Positions 26,973-36,113 of a DNA stretch of 64,000 bases are shown here, piece by piece. Position numbers and translations under genes: made by a program. The notes below the pieces were generated by a model that was not told the origin of the DNA, made no database searches, and saw only the letters and a program-made list of their open reading frames with translations. The DNA lies in the NCBI GenBank assembly GCA_033765305.1, contig JANRID010000070.1, forward strand, positions 3,051-67,050, written 5' to 3'. Position 1 is the stretch's first letter; each line of letters opens with the position of its first letter. This stretch comes from RDXT01 sp033765305 (GTDB lineage: Bacteria; Bacteroidota; Bacteroidia; J057).

Positions 26973-27061
26973 GGGATGGAATTGCTGGATATGCAAATGA
27001 AAGCGGTTATCGGCACAAACTTGTCGGCATGAAAATGCGTAAAATCAAAATATTACACCAA

Positions 27062-27475
27062 CTAAAATGTGTACGATTGAATTTCTTTTGCGTCTTTGAA
27101 ATCCGACATATTTACAGTGCACAAATACTGCATATTATGCGCAATCATGATCGATACGATTTCAACGTCAAACACCCGGTTTCCTTTTGGCTCATACCTC
27201 TTTAGAAAGCTCAAAAAATAATTAATACTCACACTCGTATGACACAGAACCGGAATTTCATTCAATATTTCTGAAATTACCATGTGTATTTCTTCATATG
27301 AGTACTTCAGTTTGCTCATCACAGCTGCACACTCAGCTATATTTTTTGAAGTTGTAAACAAATTTAGAGTTGGATCAACAAATATAGATCTGCATTTGCT
27401 GTTAAAAACCGATGATTTATCGTACGCATACAAAAAAATATTTGTATCAAGTACCAGATCAACTTTCGTAGGCAT
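27062..27475 (-). CDS. PIN-domain toxin, VapC-like
   Basis: 137 aa. LVLDTNIFLYAYDK supplies the first active-site Asp, SKNIAECAAV the Glu, and NRVFDVEIVSIMIAHNMQYLCTVNMSDF the later acidic residues, the order expected of a PIN ribonuclease. ATG 27475 directly precedes the PIN fold. It overlaps the end of the antitoxin gene by 17 bp, a standard toxin-antitoxin layout. It is visibly AT-richer than its neighbours, which suggests acquisition. Target RNA is unknown (initiator tRNA or rRNA in studied VapCs). Confidence 0.82.
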   Translation of the reverse strand: MPTKVDLVLDTNIFLYAYDKSSVFNSKCRSIFVDPTLNLFTTSKNIAECAAVMSKLKYSYEEIHMVISEILNEIPVLCHTSVSINYFLSFLKRYEPKGNRVFDVEIVSIMIAHNMQYLCTVNMSDFKDAKEIQSYTF

Positions 27476-27695
27476 AATCCCGAAGATTAGGAATTGCGTT
27501 GATTGCGCCTTGAGAATCGCCAGCACCCATGAAGCTGAACCGCCGCCGGGGGGCCGGCACTGCTGGTTCGTTGGGCGCAGAATCCCGGTATCGCTGCATC
27601 AAAAACTCCGCATAATGCAATACTTCTGCCTGTAAATGCTCAGGCATTCGTTCTAAATGGATATACAATTGATCTAAGGCATGCATATCGGACAT
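27459..27695 (-). CDS. DUF2281-type antitoxin
   Basis: 78 aa. LYIHLERMPEHLQAEVLHYAEFLMQRYR is the DUF2281 signature (an N-terminal helical segment also seen in VapB-like antitoxins), followed by a flexible tail ending NAIPNLRDYAYES that likely wraps the toxin. It is upstream of and overlaps the PIN toxin. Confidence 0.8.
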   Translation of the reverse strand: MSDMHALDQLYIHLERMPEHLQAEVLHYAEFLMQRYRDSAPNEPAVPAPRRRFSFMGAGDSQGAINAIPNLRDYAYES

Positions 27696-27753
27696 CGGTT
27701 ATAGTTGCAATATACCCAATCCCCCGCAGGCACGCAAGCCCCTCCGGCTCCCT

Positions 27754-28362
27754 TCACGCCATCGGCTGCCGGATGACCGTCTTCCAGGCTTCGGGCGCGG
27801 CGCGGCGGATGTCGCTGAGGTAGATCTCGTGGTGCTTGCCCCGGAGGCTGCCCCGTCCGCCGATGAATGCATGCACCCGTCCGATCGTGGGGCCCTCTGC
27901 GGAAAAGGGTCCGATGTGCAGCGTCTGGGCGCAGCGCCCCTCTTCGAAAACCTCGAAGCGGAGGCGGTCCAGGCCCGGCAGGGGCTTTTTCCGGCGCAGC
28001 GCCTCCAGGGTTTCGGCTACGAGCGGCTCCGTGACCGCCTCCGGCTGATGGATCATCATCGTCCAGCGCCACTGCGAGCGGTCGCCGGTTTCGTAGGCGG
28101 CCAGGTCGTCCGCCCACCAGAGCCCTTCGAGCGGCATCACGGCGTAGTCCAGGGCCAGCGGGCCCTGCCTGACCTTGAACTTCAGCGCGTACGACAGCGA
28201 GAAGAGCGCCTCCACCGCTTCGGCGTAGGCCGGGGACGTGTTGGGATCGCCCTGGCCGTCGGCCATCAGAAAGGCGAATTCGGGCACCTCCACCTCCTCC
28301 ACGCGGGCGGCGGAGGGCCTGTAGAGATGCCGGTAGACGGTTTTCAGATCGAGTTTGGACAT
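27754..28362 (-). CDS. GyrI-like small-molecule-binding protein
   Basis: 202 aa. ATG 28362 (MSKLDLKTVYRHLY) is used rather than the longer frame. The body matches GyrI-like/SOUL-type stand-alone proteins of the TENA-free group: EFAFLMADGQGDPNTSPAYAEAVEALFSLSYALKF near the start, PLEGLWWADD in the middle and LHIGPFSAEGPTIGRVHAFI near the end. Such domains bind small hydrophobic ligands; the ligand is unknown. It is divergent from rpsP. Confidence 0.8.
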   Translation of the reverse strand: MSKLDLKTVYRHLYRPSAARVEEVEVPEFAFLMADGQGDPNTSPAYAEAVEALFSLSYALKFKVRQGPLALDYAVMPLEGLWWADDLAAYETGDRSQWRWTMMIHQPEAVTEPLVAETLEALRRKKPLPGLDRLRFEVFEEGRCAQTLHIGPFSAEGPTIGRVHAFIGGRGSLRGKHHEIYLSDIRRAAPEAWKTVIRQPMA

Positions 28363-28454
28363 AGCGAAGATCCAGGATTGCAACATAGCACGGGCTTTCC
28401 GTCCCGGCAATGCCGGAGGTCAGCGGGCGTCCGCAAAGTTTTTCCGGCTGCGGG

Positions 28455-28485
28455 TTTGGTAATCCCCCGATCATCCGTATCTTTG
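28455..28485 (+). promoter_or_regulatory. Strong Bacteroidota-type promoter of rpsP-rimM
   Basis: TTTG at 28455-28458, a 19-bp spacer and TATCTTTG at 28478-28485, a perfect TAnnTTTG -7 box, about 36 bp before the rpsP ATG. Confidence 0.82.
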
Positions 28486-28520
28486 CATCCGCTTTTTTTC
28501 ACAGTCAGATTTGTGGTTAT

Positions 28521-29087
28521 ATGCCAGTAAAATTAAGACTGCGCCGCCAGGGCCGCAAGAACGCCGCACACTACGGGATCGTAGTGGCCGACTCGCGCTC
28601 GCCCCGTGATGGCCGCTTTATCGAGAAGATCGGGCACTACAACCCGCTCTCCCAGCCCGCCCGCGTGTACGTGGACCACGATGCCGCACTCCGCTGGCTC
28701 AAAAACGGCGCCCAGCCGACCAACACCGTCCGCTCGCTGCTGAGCCATGCCGGTGTGATCCTGAAGTTTGCGCTCATGACCCAGGGCAAGTCGCCCGAAG
28801 AGACGGACCGCATCTTCGGCAAATGGCGCGAGCAGAAGGACAACAAGCCGAAGAAGAAGGTGATCTCCGTGGATGTGAACAACCAGCCGCTCGAACCCAT
28901 CCCCGGCTCCAAGACGAAAGTGGTGAAGCCCGCGGCTGCTCCGGCTCCTGCGCCGGAAGTGCATGCTCCGGTGGCTGAAGCCCCCGCTCCGGTGGCCGAA
29001 GCGCCTGCTCCCGCCGACGAAGCGCCCGCTGCCGATCCCGGCACGCCCGATACCCCGGCAGTTTCCGGCGAACATACGGAAGCCTGA
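28521..29087 (+). CDS. rpsP: 30S ribosomal protein S16 with long Ala/Pro tail
   Basis: 188 aa. The first 90 residues are canonical S16 (VKLRLRRQGRKNAAHYGIVVADSRSPRDGRFIEKIGHYNP, then LSHAGVILKF), binding 16S rRNA in the small subunit. A basic linker (DNKPKKKVI) and then a repetitive Ala/Pro/Glu-rich tail of about 60 residues follow, with APVAEAPAPVAEAPAPADEAP-type units. Longer S16 tails occur in Bacteroidota, but this one is long and low-complexity. ATG 28521 follows a strong promoter. rimM begins 73 bp downstream. Confidence 0.96.
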   Translation: MPVKLRLRRQGRKNAAHYGIVVADSRSPRDGRFIEKIGHYNPLSQPARVYVDHDAALRWLKNGAQPTNTVRSLLSHAGVILKFALMTQGKSPEETDRIFGKWREQKDNKPKKKVISVDVNNQPLEPIPGSKTKVVKPAAAPAPAPEVHAPVAEAPAPVAEAPAPADEAPAADPGTPDTPAVSGEHTEA

Positions 29088-29160
29088 GCCGGCGGATACC
29101 AGAACAACGTGCCGGACGTGCTGCGTCTGGCACGTTTCCGTTTACCCCAATCCGAATTCC

Positions 29161-29718
29161 ATGGACCGCGAAGCCTGCGTCGAACTGGGATACATTTCCC
29201 GCCCCCACGGCCTGAAGGGCGAAGTCAAGGCTGTGTTCGATGTGCACGACCTGCGCGAATACCTCCGCGTCCGCACGCTCTACCTGGCCAAGGCCGGCCA
29301 GCCGCTGGCGCCTTTCCAGGTCAAGCGCATCACCCCGCAGTCGGCCAGCCTGGCTATCGTGCAGCTGGCTGAGGCTCAGACCCGCGAAGCCGCCGAGGCC
29401 CTGGCCGGCAGCGTCATCTATTTCCCGGCGGAGCTGCTGCCCAAGCTGGAGCCCGGGCGCTTTTATTACTACGAAATTTTCGGCTATGCCGTGCAGGATG
29501 CCGCCCTGGGCCCCGTCGGCACCGTCAAAGACGTGCTCGACGGCACCGCGCAGGATCTGCTGGTCATCAGCCACGAGGGGCGCGAGATTCTGGCCCCGGT
29601 CACGGACGAGTTTGTGCTGCGCGCCGACCACGAGGCGCGGGTGCTGCACACGGCGCTGCCGGCAGGCCTGGTGGATTTGTATCTGGGCCGCGACAGCGGC
29701 GAGGACGAGGGGGAATAA
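29161..29718 (+). CDS. rimM: 16S rRNA processing protein RimM
   Basis: 185 aa. The N-terminal RimM domain (VELGYISRPHGLKGEVKAVF) and the C-terminal PRC-barrel-like domain (YYYEIFGYAVQDAALGPVGTVKDVLDGTAQDLLVI ... EILAPVTDEFVLRAD) are both complete. RimM assists maturation of the 30S head; it follows rpsP in most bacteria. ATG 29161 fits the family start; a longer in-frame extension is not RimM-like. Confidence 0.95.
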   Translation: MDREACVELGYISRPHGLKGEVKAVFDVHDLREYLRVRTLYLAKAGQPLAPFQVKRITPQSASLAIVQLAEAQTREAAEALAGSVIYFPAELLPKLEPGRFYYYEIFGYAVQDAALGPVGTVKDVLDGTAQDLLVISHEGREILAPVTDEFVLRADHEARVLHTALPAGLVDLYLGRDSGEDEGE

Positions 29719-29721
29719 GCC

Positions 29722-30609
29722 TCAGGCTTCATCCAGCAGCTGCTGGCGGATCTGCGCCAGCACGTCGCGGCGGGCGCCGTCCACCTCCGGGTAGTGCATG
29801 TCCAGCGCCTGGAGCGAGGTGAGCACCGCCTGCGCAATGATCAGGCGGGCATTCTGCTTGTCGTCGGCGGGAACCGCGTACCAAGGCGCATGGGGCGCAG
29901 CCGTGGCATTGATGCAGTCCTCGTAGGCCTGCATGTACTGCGGCCAGAAGGCACGCTCCTTCACGTCGCCTTCGGCGAATTTCCAGTTCTTGTCCGGCTC
30001 CTCGATGCGGTCCAGGAAGCGCTGGCGCTGCTCTTCCTTGCTGAGGTGCAGGTAAAACTTCAGGATAACGAAGCCGTTGCGGTGCAGGTAGCTCTCCAGC
30101 TGGGCGATATCGGCGTAGCGCTGCTGCCAGACCTGCTCCGGATCGGCGGTGAATTCCGGCGGGATGCGCTGCGATTCCGTAAGGATCTTCGGATGCACCC
30201 GCACCACGAGCACCTCTTCGTAGTAGGAGCGGTTGAAAATGGCGATGCTGCCGCGTTCGGGCAGGTGGGGGTAAATCCGCCAGAGGTAGTCGTGCTCCAG
30301 CTCGGTTTCGGAGGGGCGCTTGAAGGACGTCACTTTCACCCCGTGCGGATTGATGCCGGACATTACGGCTCCGATGGCGCCATCCTTGCCGGCGGCGTCC
30401 ATGGCCTGGAAGATCAGCAGCATGCCATAGCGGTTGTGGGCATACATCAGCGACTGCAGCGCATCGATCTCCTCGCGGTATTCCTCCATCAGCTCCTTGT
30501 ACGCCTTCTTGTCCTCGTACAGATCGGGAATGCGGGTAGGCGCCGAGGCGGTGCTGAAGCGGCGGGAGCCGTCGTAGCGGAAGGGAGAGAGATCGAGATC
30601 GAGGTGCAT
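29722..30609 (-). CDS. Polyphosphate kinase 2 family protein
   Basis: 295 aa PPK2, transferring phosphate between polyphosphate and nucleotides. Walker A-like FQAMDAAGKDGAI, then HGVKVTSFKRPSETELEHDYLWR and GSIAIFNRSYYEEVLVVRVHP, and the lid KFYLHLSKEEQRQRFLDRIEEPDKNWKF, are the expected order. AMDAAGKDG is like class I/III PPK2; the nucleotide preference is not deducible. ATG 30609 gives MHLDLDLSPFRYDG; earlier in-frame codons lie near the repeats. It is convergent with rimM (3 bp between the stops). Confidence 0.92.
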   Translation of the reverse strand: MHLDLDLSPFRYDGSRRFSTASAPTRIPDLYEDKKAYKELMEEYREEIDALQSLMYAHNRYGMLLIFQAMDAAGKDGAIGAVMSGINPHGVKVTSFKRPSETELEHDYLWRIYPHLPERGSIAIFNRSYYEEVLVVRVHPKILTESQRIPPEFTADPEQVWQQRYADIAQLESYLHRNGFVILKFYLHLSKEEQRQRFLDRIEEPDKNWKFAEGDVKERAFWPQYMQAYEDCINATAAPHAPWYAVPADDKQNARLIIAQAVLTSLQALDMHYPEVDGARRDVLAQIRQQLLDEA

Positions 30610-30678
30610 GGCAGGGAAGAAAGTAGGTGAAACCGGAAATATACGCATCGGGCGGTCCGGGCGCAAGGCCGCCTCAGG

Positions 30679-30769
30679 TTTTACCACTAAGGCACTGAGG
30701 ACACTGAGAGGCACTCAGAAGACCTAACCTTAGTGCACCTCAGTGTGCTTACTTTCTTAGTGGTGAAAC
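30679..30769. repeat. Intergenic palindromic repeat, copy C
   Basis: TTTTACCACTAAGGCACTGAGG at one end and TTCTTAGTGGTGAAAC at the other form long complementary arms; the centre reads CCTTAGTGCACCTCAGTG. It is the best-preserved copy. Confidence 0.88.
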
Positions 30770-30781
30770 CTGCGCCTTGGG

Positions 30782-30860
30782 TTTACCACTAAGGCACTGA
30801 GGACACTGAGAAGACCTGGCTGAGTGTTTCTCAGTGAACTTACCTTCTTAGTGGTGAAAC
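30782..30860. repeat. Intergenic palindromic repeat, copy D
   Basis: A tandem neighbour of copy C with the same arms (TTTACCACTAAGGCACTGAGG / CTTAGTGGTGAAAC) and a shorter centre. It lies 23 bp beyond the end of the following minus-strand gene. Confidence 0.88.
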
Positions 30861-30883
30861 TTGCGCCTCAGGCATACCCTGCC

Positions 30884-32248
30884 TCACTTGTCCACGATCG
30901 CCTCTTCGCGGATCACGAGCTGGCCCGGGCCGGTGAGGCGGATATAAAACCGCGCACCGGGGCCTTCGTTGTGCTCGAAGGAATAGGTGTAGCGCTTGGG
31001 CCCCGGATTGAGGACGGCAATATCGTAGAGGATGCGCTTGAGGCGGCCCTTGCTGTCGTAAATCGCCAGCCGCAGGCCGCGCTGCACGCTGTCCTGCCGG
31101 AAGGCAAATTCGCCCTGTACCCGGCGGACCGGATAGACCTGCGGCGCCCTGGCATCCGGATCCAGCACAGTTTCGGCCAGCACCTGCCCGCCGGATACCA
31201 CCCGTACATAATAGGTCTGGCCCGGCGGCAGGTCTTTGCCGATGAGGTACTGGCTGCGGTGCAGGCCCTTCGGGATATAGAAGCGGCTGGCAAGCAGAAA
31301 ATAGAGGCGGCCTTGCGCATCGTACACGCCGGCGCGCCCGCTGAGATCGCGGTCGGCCTCGTAGATCAGCACGGCTTCGCTGTCGTAGCGCTGGAGGCGC
31401 GCTACGGTATCGGACGCCAGCACCGGGCGCTCGGCGATGACCCGCCCGCCCGCCGTCAGGCGGAGAAAGAGCCTGGCCGATGCGCCGAGCGTATGGCTGG
31501 CGCCCAGCCGCCAGGCCTGAAACCCGGGCTCCAGGCTGCGCCCGGTAAAATAGCTGCGGATCTGCCTGCCGGCAGAGTCATAGAGGCCCAGGGCTGCCCC
31601 GCTCAGGGCCTCTTCGGTCAGGCATTCAAAGCTGGTGCGGATCGTGGTGATGCTGTGGGGACGGGGCGTGAGGATAAACTGCGACATGGGGGTGCCGGTG
31701 GCTTCGCTGAGCGTACGGGCCAGCTGCCGCACCATGCTGGTGTCCTCCCCGTACACGAATCCGGTGGATTCGCGGTTGGTGAGGGTCCAGACGGCGGACT
31801 GCGCGGTGCTGTTCTGGTAGCCGCCCTCCGCGATCTGGCGGGCGAGCTTCAGCAGCGGCCCCTCCGCTGCGCCGCCGAAGGAGTAGCCCTCGCCTTTGGC
31901 CGGGCCTGCGTTGGAGGACTGGATGCACATGGTGAACAGGTCGGCCTGGCGCGTCTGGCCGGGCTGCAGGGCCAGCAGCTCGGAAGAGGTGCTCATCAGG
32001 TTCTGCACGGAGGAGTCCCGGCTGTCGAAGATCAGCCCGGCGCCGGCCTCCACCCGCAGGGCTTCAGCGGTCAGGTTGCGGACGAGCAGCCGGATGCACC
32101 GGCCCTGGTAGCCGCCCAGGCCTTCGATGGCCACCTGCACCCGGCGGCTGCGGAGGGCGTCGGACAGGCTCATGACAGGCTGCGCGGAAAGGCGGGCAGC
32201 GCCCAGCAGCATCAGCAGGAAAACGGTATGGATCGCGCGGAGGGACAT
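30884..32248 (-). CDS. Secreted protein of unknown function
   Basis: 454 aa. ATG 32248 gives a signal peptide (MSLRAIHTVFLLMLLGAARLSAQ). The first part (about 30-220) resembles a domain seen in Bacteroidota surface proteins that measure a stretch of beta-strands (QGRCIRLLVRNLTAEALRVEAGAGLIF, LALQPGQTRQADLFTMCIQ). The second part repeats short units built around SGRQIRSYFTGRSL / AQGRLYFLLASRF / KGRLKRILYDIA, each about 80-90 residues apart, as in Ig-like or beta-propeller repeats. I do not recognise a named family. No T9SS tail is clear. Confidence 0.6.
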   Translation of the reverse strand: MSLRAIHTVFLLMLLGAARLSAQPVMSLSDALRSRRVQVAIEGLGGYQGRCIRLLVRNLTAEALRVEAGAGLIFDSRDSSVQNLMSTSSELLALQPGQTRQADLFTMCIQSSNAGPAKGEGYSFGGAAEGPLLKLARQIAEGGYQNSTAQSAVWTLTNRESTGFVYGEDTSMVRQLARTLSEATGTPMSQFILTPRPHSITTIRTSFECLTEEALSGAALGLYDSAGRQIRSYFTGRSLEPGFQAWRLGASHTLGASARLFLRLTAGGRVIAERPVLASDTVARLQRYDSEAVLIYEADRDLSGRAGVYDAQGRLYFLLASRFYIPKGLHRSQYLIGKDLPPGQTYYVRVVSGGQVLAETVLDPDARAPQVYPVRRVQGEFAFRQDSVQRGLRLAIYDSKGRLKRILYDIAVLNPGPKRYTYSFEHNEGPGARFYIRLTGPGQLVIREEAIVDK

Positions 32249-32306
32249 GGGGAAACCGGTTGGATTTCCCAGTAATGCAGCAGCGCGCAAAAGATACAGC
32301 CGGGAT

Positions 32307-32702
32307 TCAGTATCCTTCCGCCGGCTCCCAGAATTCAAGGCGGTTGCCTTCCGGATCGGTGGCCCATCCGAAGCGCCCGTACTCCTCGGATGCGACCTTG
32401 TCATCCACAGCTACGCCTGCATCCCGCAGCGCCTGAAGCAGGCCATCGAGGTCGCGGACGCGGTAGTTGATCATAAACTGCCGGCCGGGATTGCCGAAAT
32501 AGCTCGTCTTTCCGTCGAAAATCGACCAGACGGTTCCGCCGGGCAGCTCAGGGTTGCCGCTGTGGAGCCAGTGGAAGCTGGTGCCGCCCCAGGATTCGAT
32601 GGGGATGCCCAGGTGCTGGCGGTACCAGTCGCGGAGGGCCGGGGCGTCCTCGCCTTTGAAGAAGATGCCGCCGATGCCGGTGATGTGGGATTGAAGGTCC
32701 AT
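32307..32702 (-). CDS. VOC-family (glyoxalase/bleomycin-resistance fold) protein
   Basis: 131 aa. ATG 32702 gives MDLQSHITGIGGIFFKG; further ATGs lie upstream at 32738 and 32750. One VOC domain is visible: GIFFKGEDAPALRDWYRQHLGI, INYRVRDLDGLLQALRDAGV and FGWATDPEGNRLEFWEP with the C-terminal metal-ligand Glu. Substrate is unknown. Confidence 0.85.
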   Translation of the reverse strand: MDLQSHITGIGGIFFKGEDAPALRDWYRQHLGIPIESWGGTSFHWLHSGNPELPGGTVWSIFDGKTSYFGNPGRQFMINYRVRDLDGLLQALRDAGVAVDDKVASEEYGRFGWATDPEGNRLEFWEPAEGY

Positions 32703-32897
32703 TGGGAGGGGTTGAGGAGGGGTGGAAAGTGTTTGCATATAATTAAACATCGGAACAAGAGGATTTATGCTGGGAGATGTAAAATAAAGTTGAATATATG
32801 GGAAACATCTAATAAGTTAGCTTTTGTTAAGAATAGCTTTGAGACAAGCAAAGAATATGAAGAGCTATTCCATTTTTGGGTTGTCTAAATTGCTAAT

Positions 32898-35486
32898 ATG
32901 CAAAGCGTTGTACACAAATTTTTGCAAAAAGTCTTGTTTGTGCTGCTAAGTGCTGCTGTTTTTCTGGATGCATATGCTCAGCCAGGTTCAGTAGACTTAG
33001 CATTCAATCCCTCAGACGCTGGCCGTGATCAGGGGTTCGGATTTGGCGGATCGTTGAATGACGTGCAGGCCATTGTGATCCAGCCAGACGGGAAGGTGAT
33101 TGCAGGCGGCCTGTTCGAATCATATAACGGACAGTTGGCAAACAGGATCATTCGGCTACAAGCAGACGGACTGCGGGATACCACGTTTGATGCAGGCTTA
33201 GGATTCGAGGGATTTGATCCATATTTTACACGTATAAATGCAATTGCCCTGTTGCCGGATGGTAAAATTTTGGCAGGAGGCGATTTTTTGAGTTTCAATC
33301 AGGTAGCTGCTACCCGGATAGTCCGTCTAAGTCCTGAAGGTGTACTAGATACCGCATTTCAGCCTTCAGGATTCGGCGGAATGATTATGGATATTTTGCC
33401 GTTGGGAGACGGTAAAATTTTAATTGGAGGCGGGCTGAATCTGGCCAATTCAACAGATGGTTTAGGCCTGATCCGTCTGCTTCCTAATGGAAGCGTTGAC
33501 ACCACATTTCAGCTCCAAGGCTTGACGGACGGATCTGTCCGTGCAGTCCGGCTTCAACCAGACGGAAAAATTCTGGTCGCAGGCGATTTTTCGGTGTTTG
33601 GCGGAATCTTACGAAAAAAGATTGCACGGCTGCATCCCGACGGAACATTAGACTCCTCATTTAATCCTGCAAATGCGGGGCCTGATGGTCAGATCCATTG
33701 CATGGAGCTCATGGAAAATGGGAATATAATCGTAGGAGGCGAATTTACGGTATATGGATCATTTGCCAGAAAAGACATTGTGATGCTTAACCCAAATGGA
33801 AGCCCGCTCTCAGTATTCGCCTCTCAGGGTTCCGATTATACGGTTTTTAGTATTGCTATCCAACCAGATGGAAGTATTTTAATAGGGGGATCTTTTAGTA
33901 ACTTTTTTAATACTCCATCAAGCGGAATTGTCCGACTGTTGCCGGGTTCTTACAGTATTGATCCTAGCTTTCAGGTTGGGAATGGGTTCGCAGGCTGGGC
34001 CGTACACGATATTGCCCTCCAGAATAATGGACGCATCCTCGTCGGCGGAGACTTTGTCGTCTATCAGGGGATGCTGCGCAATGGGATTGTGCGCCTGAAT
34101 CCCAATGCCAGCCTGGATGACTTTAACAAAGGAACAGGGTTTACGGGGGAAGCTGTGCATACACTTGCCAGACTGCCCGACGGCCGGATACTTGCAGGAG
34201 GAGCATTCAGAGGATATAATCATCGGCCGGGCTCAGGTATTGCACGCATGATGCCGGATGGACGCGCAGACAGTTCATTTACCATGGATCCCAGAGTCCA
34301 TTGGACAGACCTGAATGCTCTCATCCCGGCAGAAGATGGCAAAATTCTGGGTGCTGGCTCACTTATGGAACTGGATGGCCAGTATGTGAATTGCATGGCC
34401 CGGTTTCATGCGGATGGAACTTTGGACACTGCATTCTCGATAGGCTCAGGATTTGATGGCGCTGTCAATACATTGGTAAGACTGCCTGACGGCAAGATTC
34501 TTGCCGGCGGCGATTTTTCCTCCTACCAAGGCGCTCTGCTTTGGGGTATTGTGCGGTTGCATCCGGATGGTACGCGTGATCAGTCATTCAACATCGGAAC
34601 AGGGCTTGCCTACTCAGTAAAGTGCATCGCAGTTCAGTCTGATGGCTATATTTTGGCTGGTGGCGATTTCACGCAGTACAATGATGTTCCGGCTCAATAT
34701 CTCTCAAGACTTAGACCAGATGGAACATTAGACACTTTGTTTCATCCCGACTCAATACTTGCCCCTATAAGCGCCCTCCGGATACAACCAGACGGGAAAA
34801 TCCTGGCTGCTTACGCGATTCTTCAGAATGGCTTCTTTAGATCTCGTCTGGTACGGCTGATGCCGGATGGATCATGGGACAGTACGTTTGCAGCGACGAG
34901 AGCCCTATACGCCGATATAGACGAATCGAGCTTGGCCGCTATTTATTCCATTGAGATTGTGGGTGATAGCACGATTGTGGTTGGCGGAAATTTTACACTC
35001 TTCGATAGCCTGCCTATCACCAATTGCGTTTTCTTGCACTCTAGTGGACGCATCGATACTACGTATCAAACAGCTTTTGGAGTAGACAGGACTGTCTATA
35101 CCCTGCTTCCCGATACAGACGGATCGATTTTGGTGGGCGGGGCATTCACCATATTCAATGCCATTGGACGAAACAAGCTGGTGAAGCTGCAGGGCAAACC
35201 TACTGCCTCCGGTAATGAAGCATGGCAACCCCTTTCATTGCGCTGCTATCCGAATCCGGGCGAAAGCACCTTGCATCTGGAGATTCCCCGTGCTCATGGA
35301 GGCTTATTTACTGTTGAGATTCTGGATATGCAAGGCAGGAAATATCTGCTCCCATTCACAGCCAGTACCGATGGCACACGGCTTACATTATTAGTTGAAG
35401 CGCTTCCGAATGGAGTGTATGAGGTTATCTATAACGACCGGATGCATGGTGTATATGGGCATAGCCGCTGGATAAAACGCAAATAG
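32898..35486 (+). CDS. Large secreted delta-60 repeat protein with T9SS sorting domain
   Basis: 862 aa. A signal peptide (about 1-28) is followed by about a dozen delta-60 (DUF5122) repeats of about 50-55 residues, for example VIQPDGKVIAGG, LLPNGSVDTTF, RLQPDGKILVAGDF and RLHPDGTLDSSF, forming one or more beta-propellers. The tail (LRCYPNPGESTLHLEIP ... GVYEVIYNDRMHGVY) is a T9SS type A sorting domain. Function is likely cell-surface or extracellular; the ligand is unknown. Base composition and codon use are AT-richer than the neighbours and than the other delta-60 gene at 8128, which suggests a separate origin. Confidence 0.9.
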   Translation: MQSVVHKFLQKVLFVLLSAAVFLDAYAQPGSVDLAFNPSDAGRDQGFGFGGSLNDVQAIVIQPDGKVIAGGLFESYNGQLANRIIRLQADGLRDTTFDAGLGFEGFDPYFTRINAIALLPDGKILAGGDFLSFNQVAATRIVRLSPEGVLDTAFQPSGFGGMIMDILPLGDGKILIGGGLNLANSTDGLGLIRLLPNGSVDTTFQLQGLTDGSVRAVRLQPDGKILVAGDFSVFGGILRKKIARLHPDGTLDSSFNPANAGPDGQIHCMELMENGNIIVGGEFTVYGSFARKDIVMLNPNGSPLSVFASQGSDYTVFSIAIQPDGSILIGGSFSNFFNTPSSGIVRLLPGSYSIDPSFQVGNGFAGWAVHDIALQNNGRILVGGDFVVYQGMLRNGIVRLNPNASLDDFNKGTGFTGEAVHTLARLPDGRILAGGAFRGYNHRPGSGIARMMPDGRADSSFTMDPRVHWTDLNALIPAEDGKILGAGSLMELDGQYVNCMARFHADGTLDTAFSIGSGFDGAVNTLVRLPDGKILAGGDFSSYQGALLWGIVRLHPDGTRDQSFNIGTGLAYSVKCIAVQSDGYILAGGDFTQYNDVPAQYLSRLRPDGTLDTLFHPDSILAPISALRIQPDGKILAAYAILQNGFFRSRLVRLMPDGSWDSTFAATRALYADIDESSLAAIYSIEIVGDSTIVVGGNFTLFDSLPITNCVFLHSSGRIDTTYQTAFGVDRTVYTLLPDTDGSILVGGAFTIFNAIGRNKLVKLQGKPTASGNEAWQPLSLRCYPNPGESTLHLEIPRAHGGLFTVEILDMQGRKYLLPFTASTDGTRLTLLVEALPNGVYEVIYNDRMHGVYGHSRWIKRK

Positions 35487-35591
35487 GTACCTGATACGAA
35501 TGATAGAAACCTAAGTCTGATCTTACGGGGTTCTCCCCGCATATCCGCATTCTTCGTAACTTGCCTGCATCAATGCCGCAGGGCCCTTCCC

Positions 35592-36107
35592 ATGAACGAC
35601 GAATCGCGCATCGAGATCCTTTCCCCGGCTGCCGTGGCTGCCAAGCTCAAGCGCATGGCCATCCAGATCTACGAGCATAACTACCTCGAAGCGCAGCTGA
35701 CGGTGCTGGGGGTCGATGTCCGCGGGGGCTGGGTGGCCGAGCAGCTCTGCGGCCACCTCCGGCAGGTAAGCCCGCAGGCGGTCCACTACGCAGGCTTTGT
35801 GCTGGACCGCGAGGCCCTGGCCGAGGGCAGCCTGGGGCTGGAGATTCCGCAGGAACTCATCGAGGACCGGACGGTAATCGTGGTAGACGATGTGCTCTAT
35901 ACCGGCTTCACGCTGCTGCGGGTCCTGGCGCAGCTGATCGCGAATCGGCCCCGCTCCCTGCAGACCGCCGTGCTCATCGACCGGGGCCACCGGATGGCGC
36001 CCGTCGGCGCCGATGTGGTGGGCATGGTCCTGGCCACCACCCTCCAGCAGCATGTCTCGGTCGAGATCCCGGCCCAGGGAACCGAAGCCAGCGTCTGGCT
36101 TTCCTGA
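35592..36107 (+). CDS. PyrR-like phosphoribosyltransferase
   Basis: 171 aa. The PRPP-binding motif VIVVDDVLYTG (about residues 96-106) is complete, and GVDVRGGWVAEQLCGHL fits the type I PRTase/PyrR family (PyrR both regulates the pyr operon and has uracil phosphoribosyltransferase activity). It is not next to pyrimidine genes here. Convergent with the UxaB-like gene (6 bp between the stops). Confidence 0.85.
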   Translation: MNDESRIEILSPAAVAAKLKRMAIQIYEHNYLEAQLTVLGVDVRGGWVAEQLCGHLRQVSPQAVHYAGFVLDREALAEGSLGLEIPQELIEDRTVIVVDDVLYTGFTLLRVLAQLIANRPRSLQTAVLIDRGHRMAPVGADVVGMVLATTLQQHVSVEIPAQGTEASVWLS

Positions 36108-36113
36108 AGCGGT

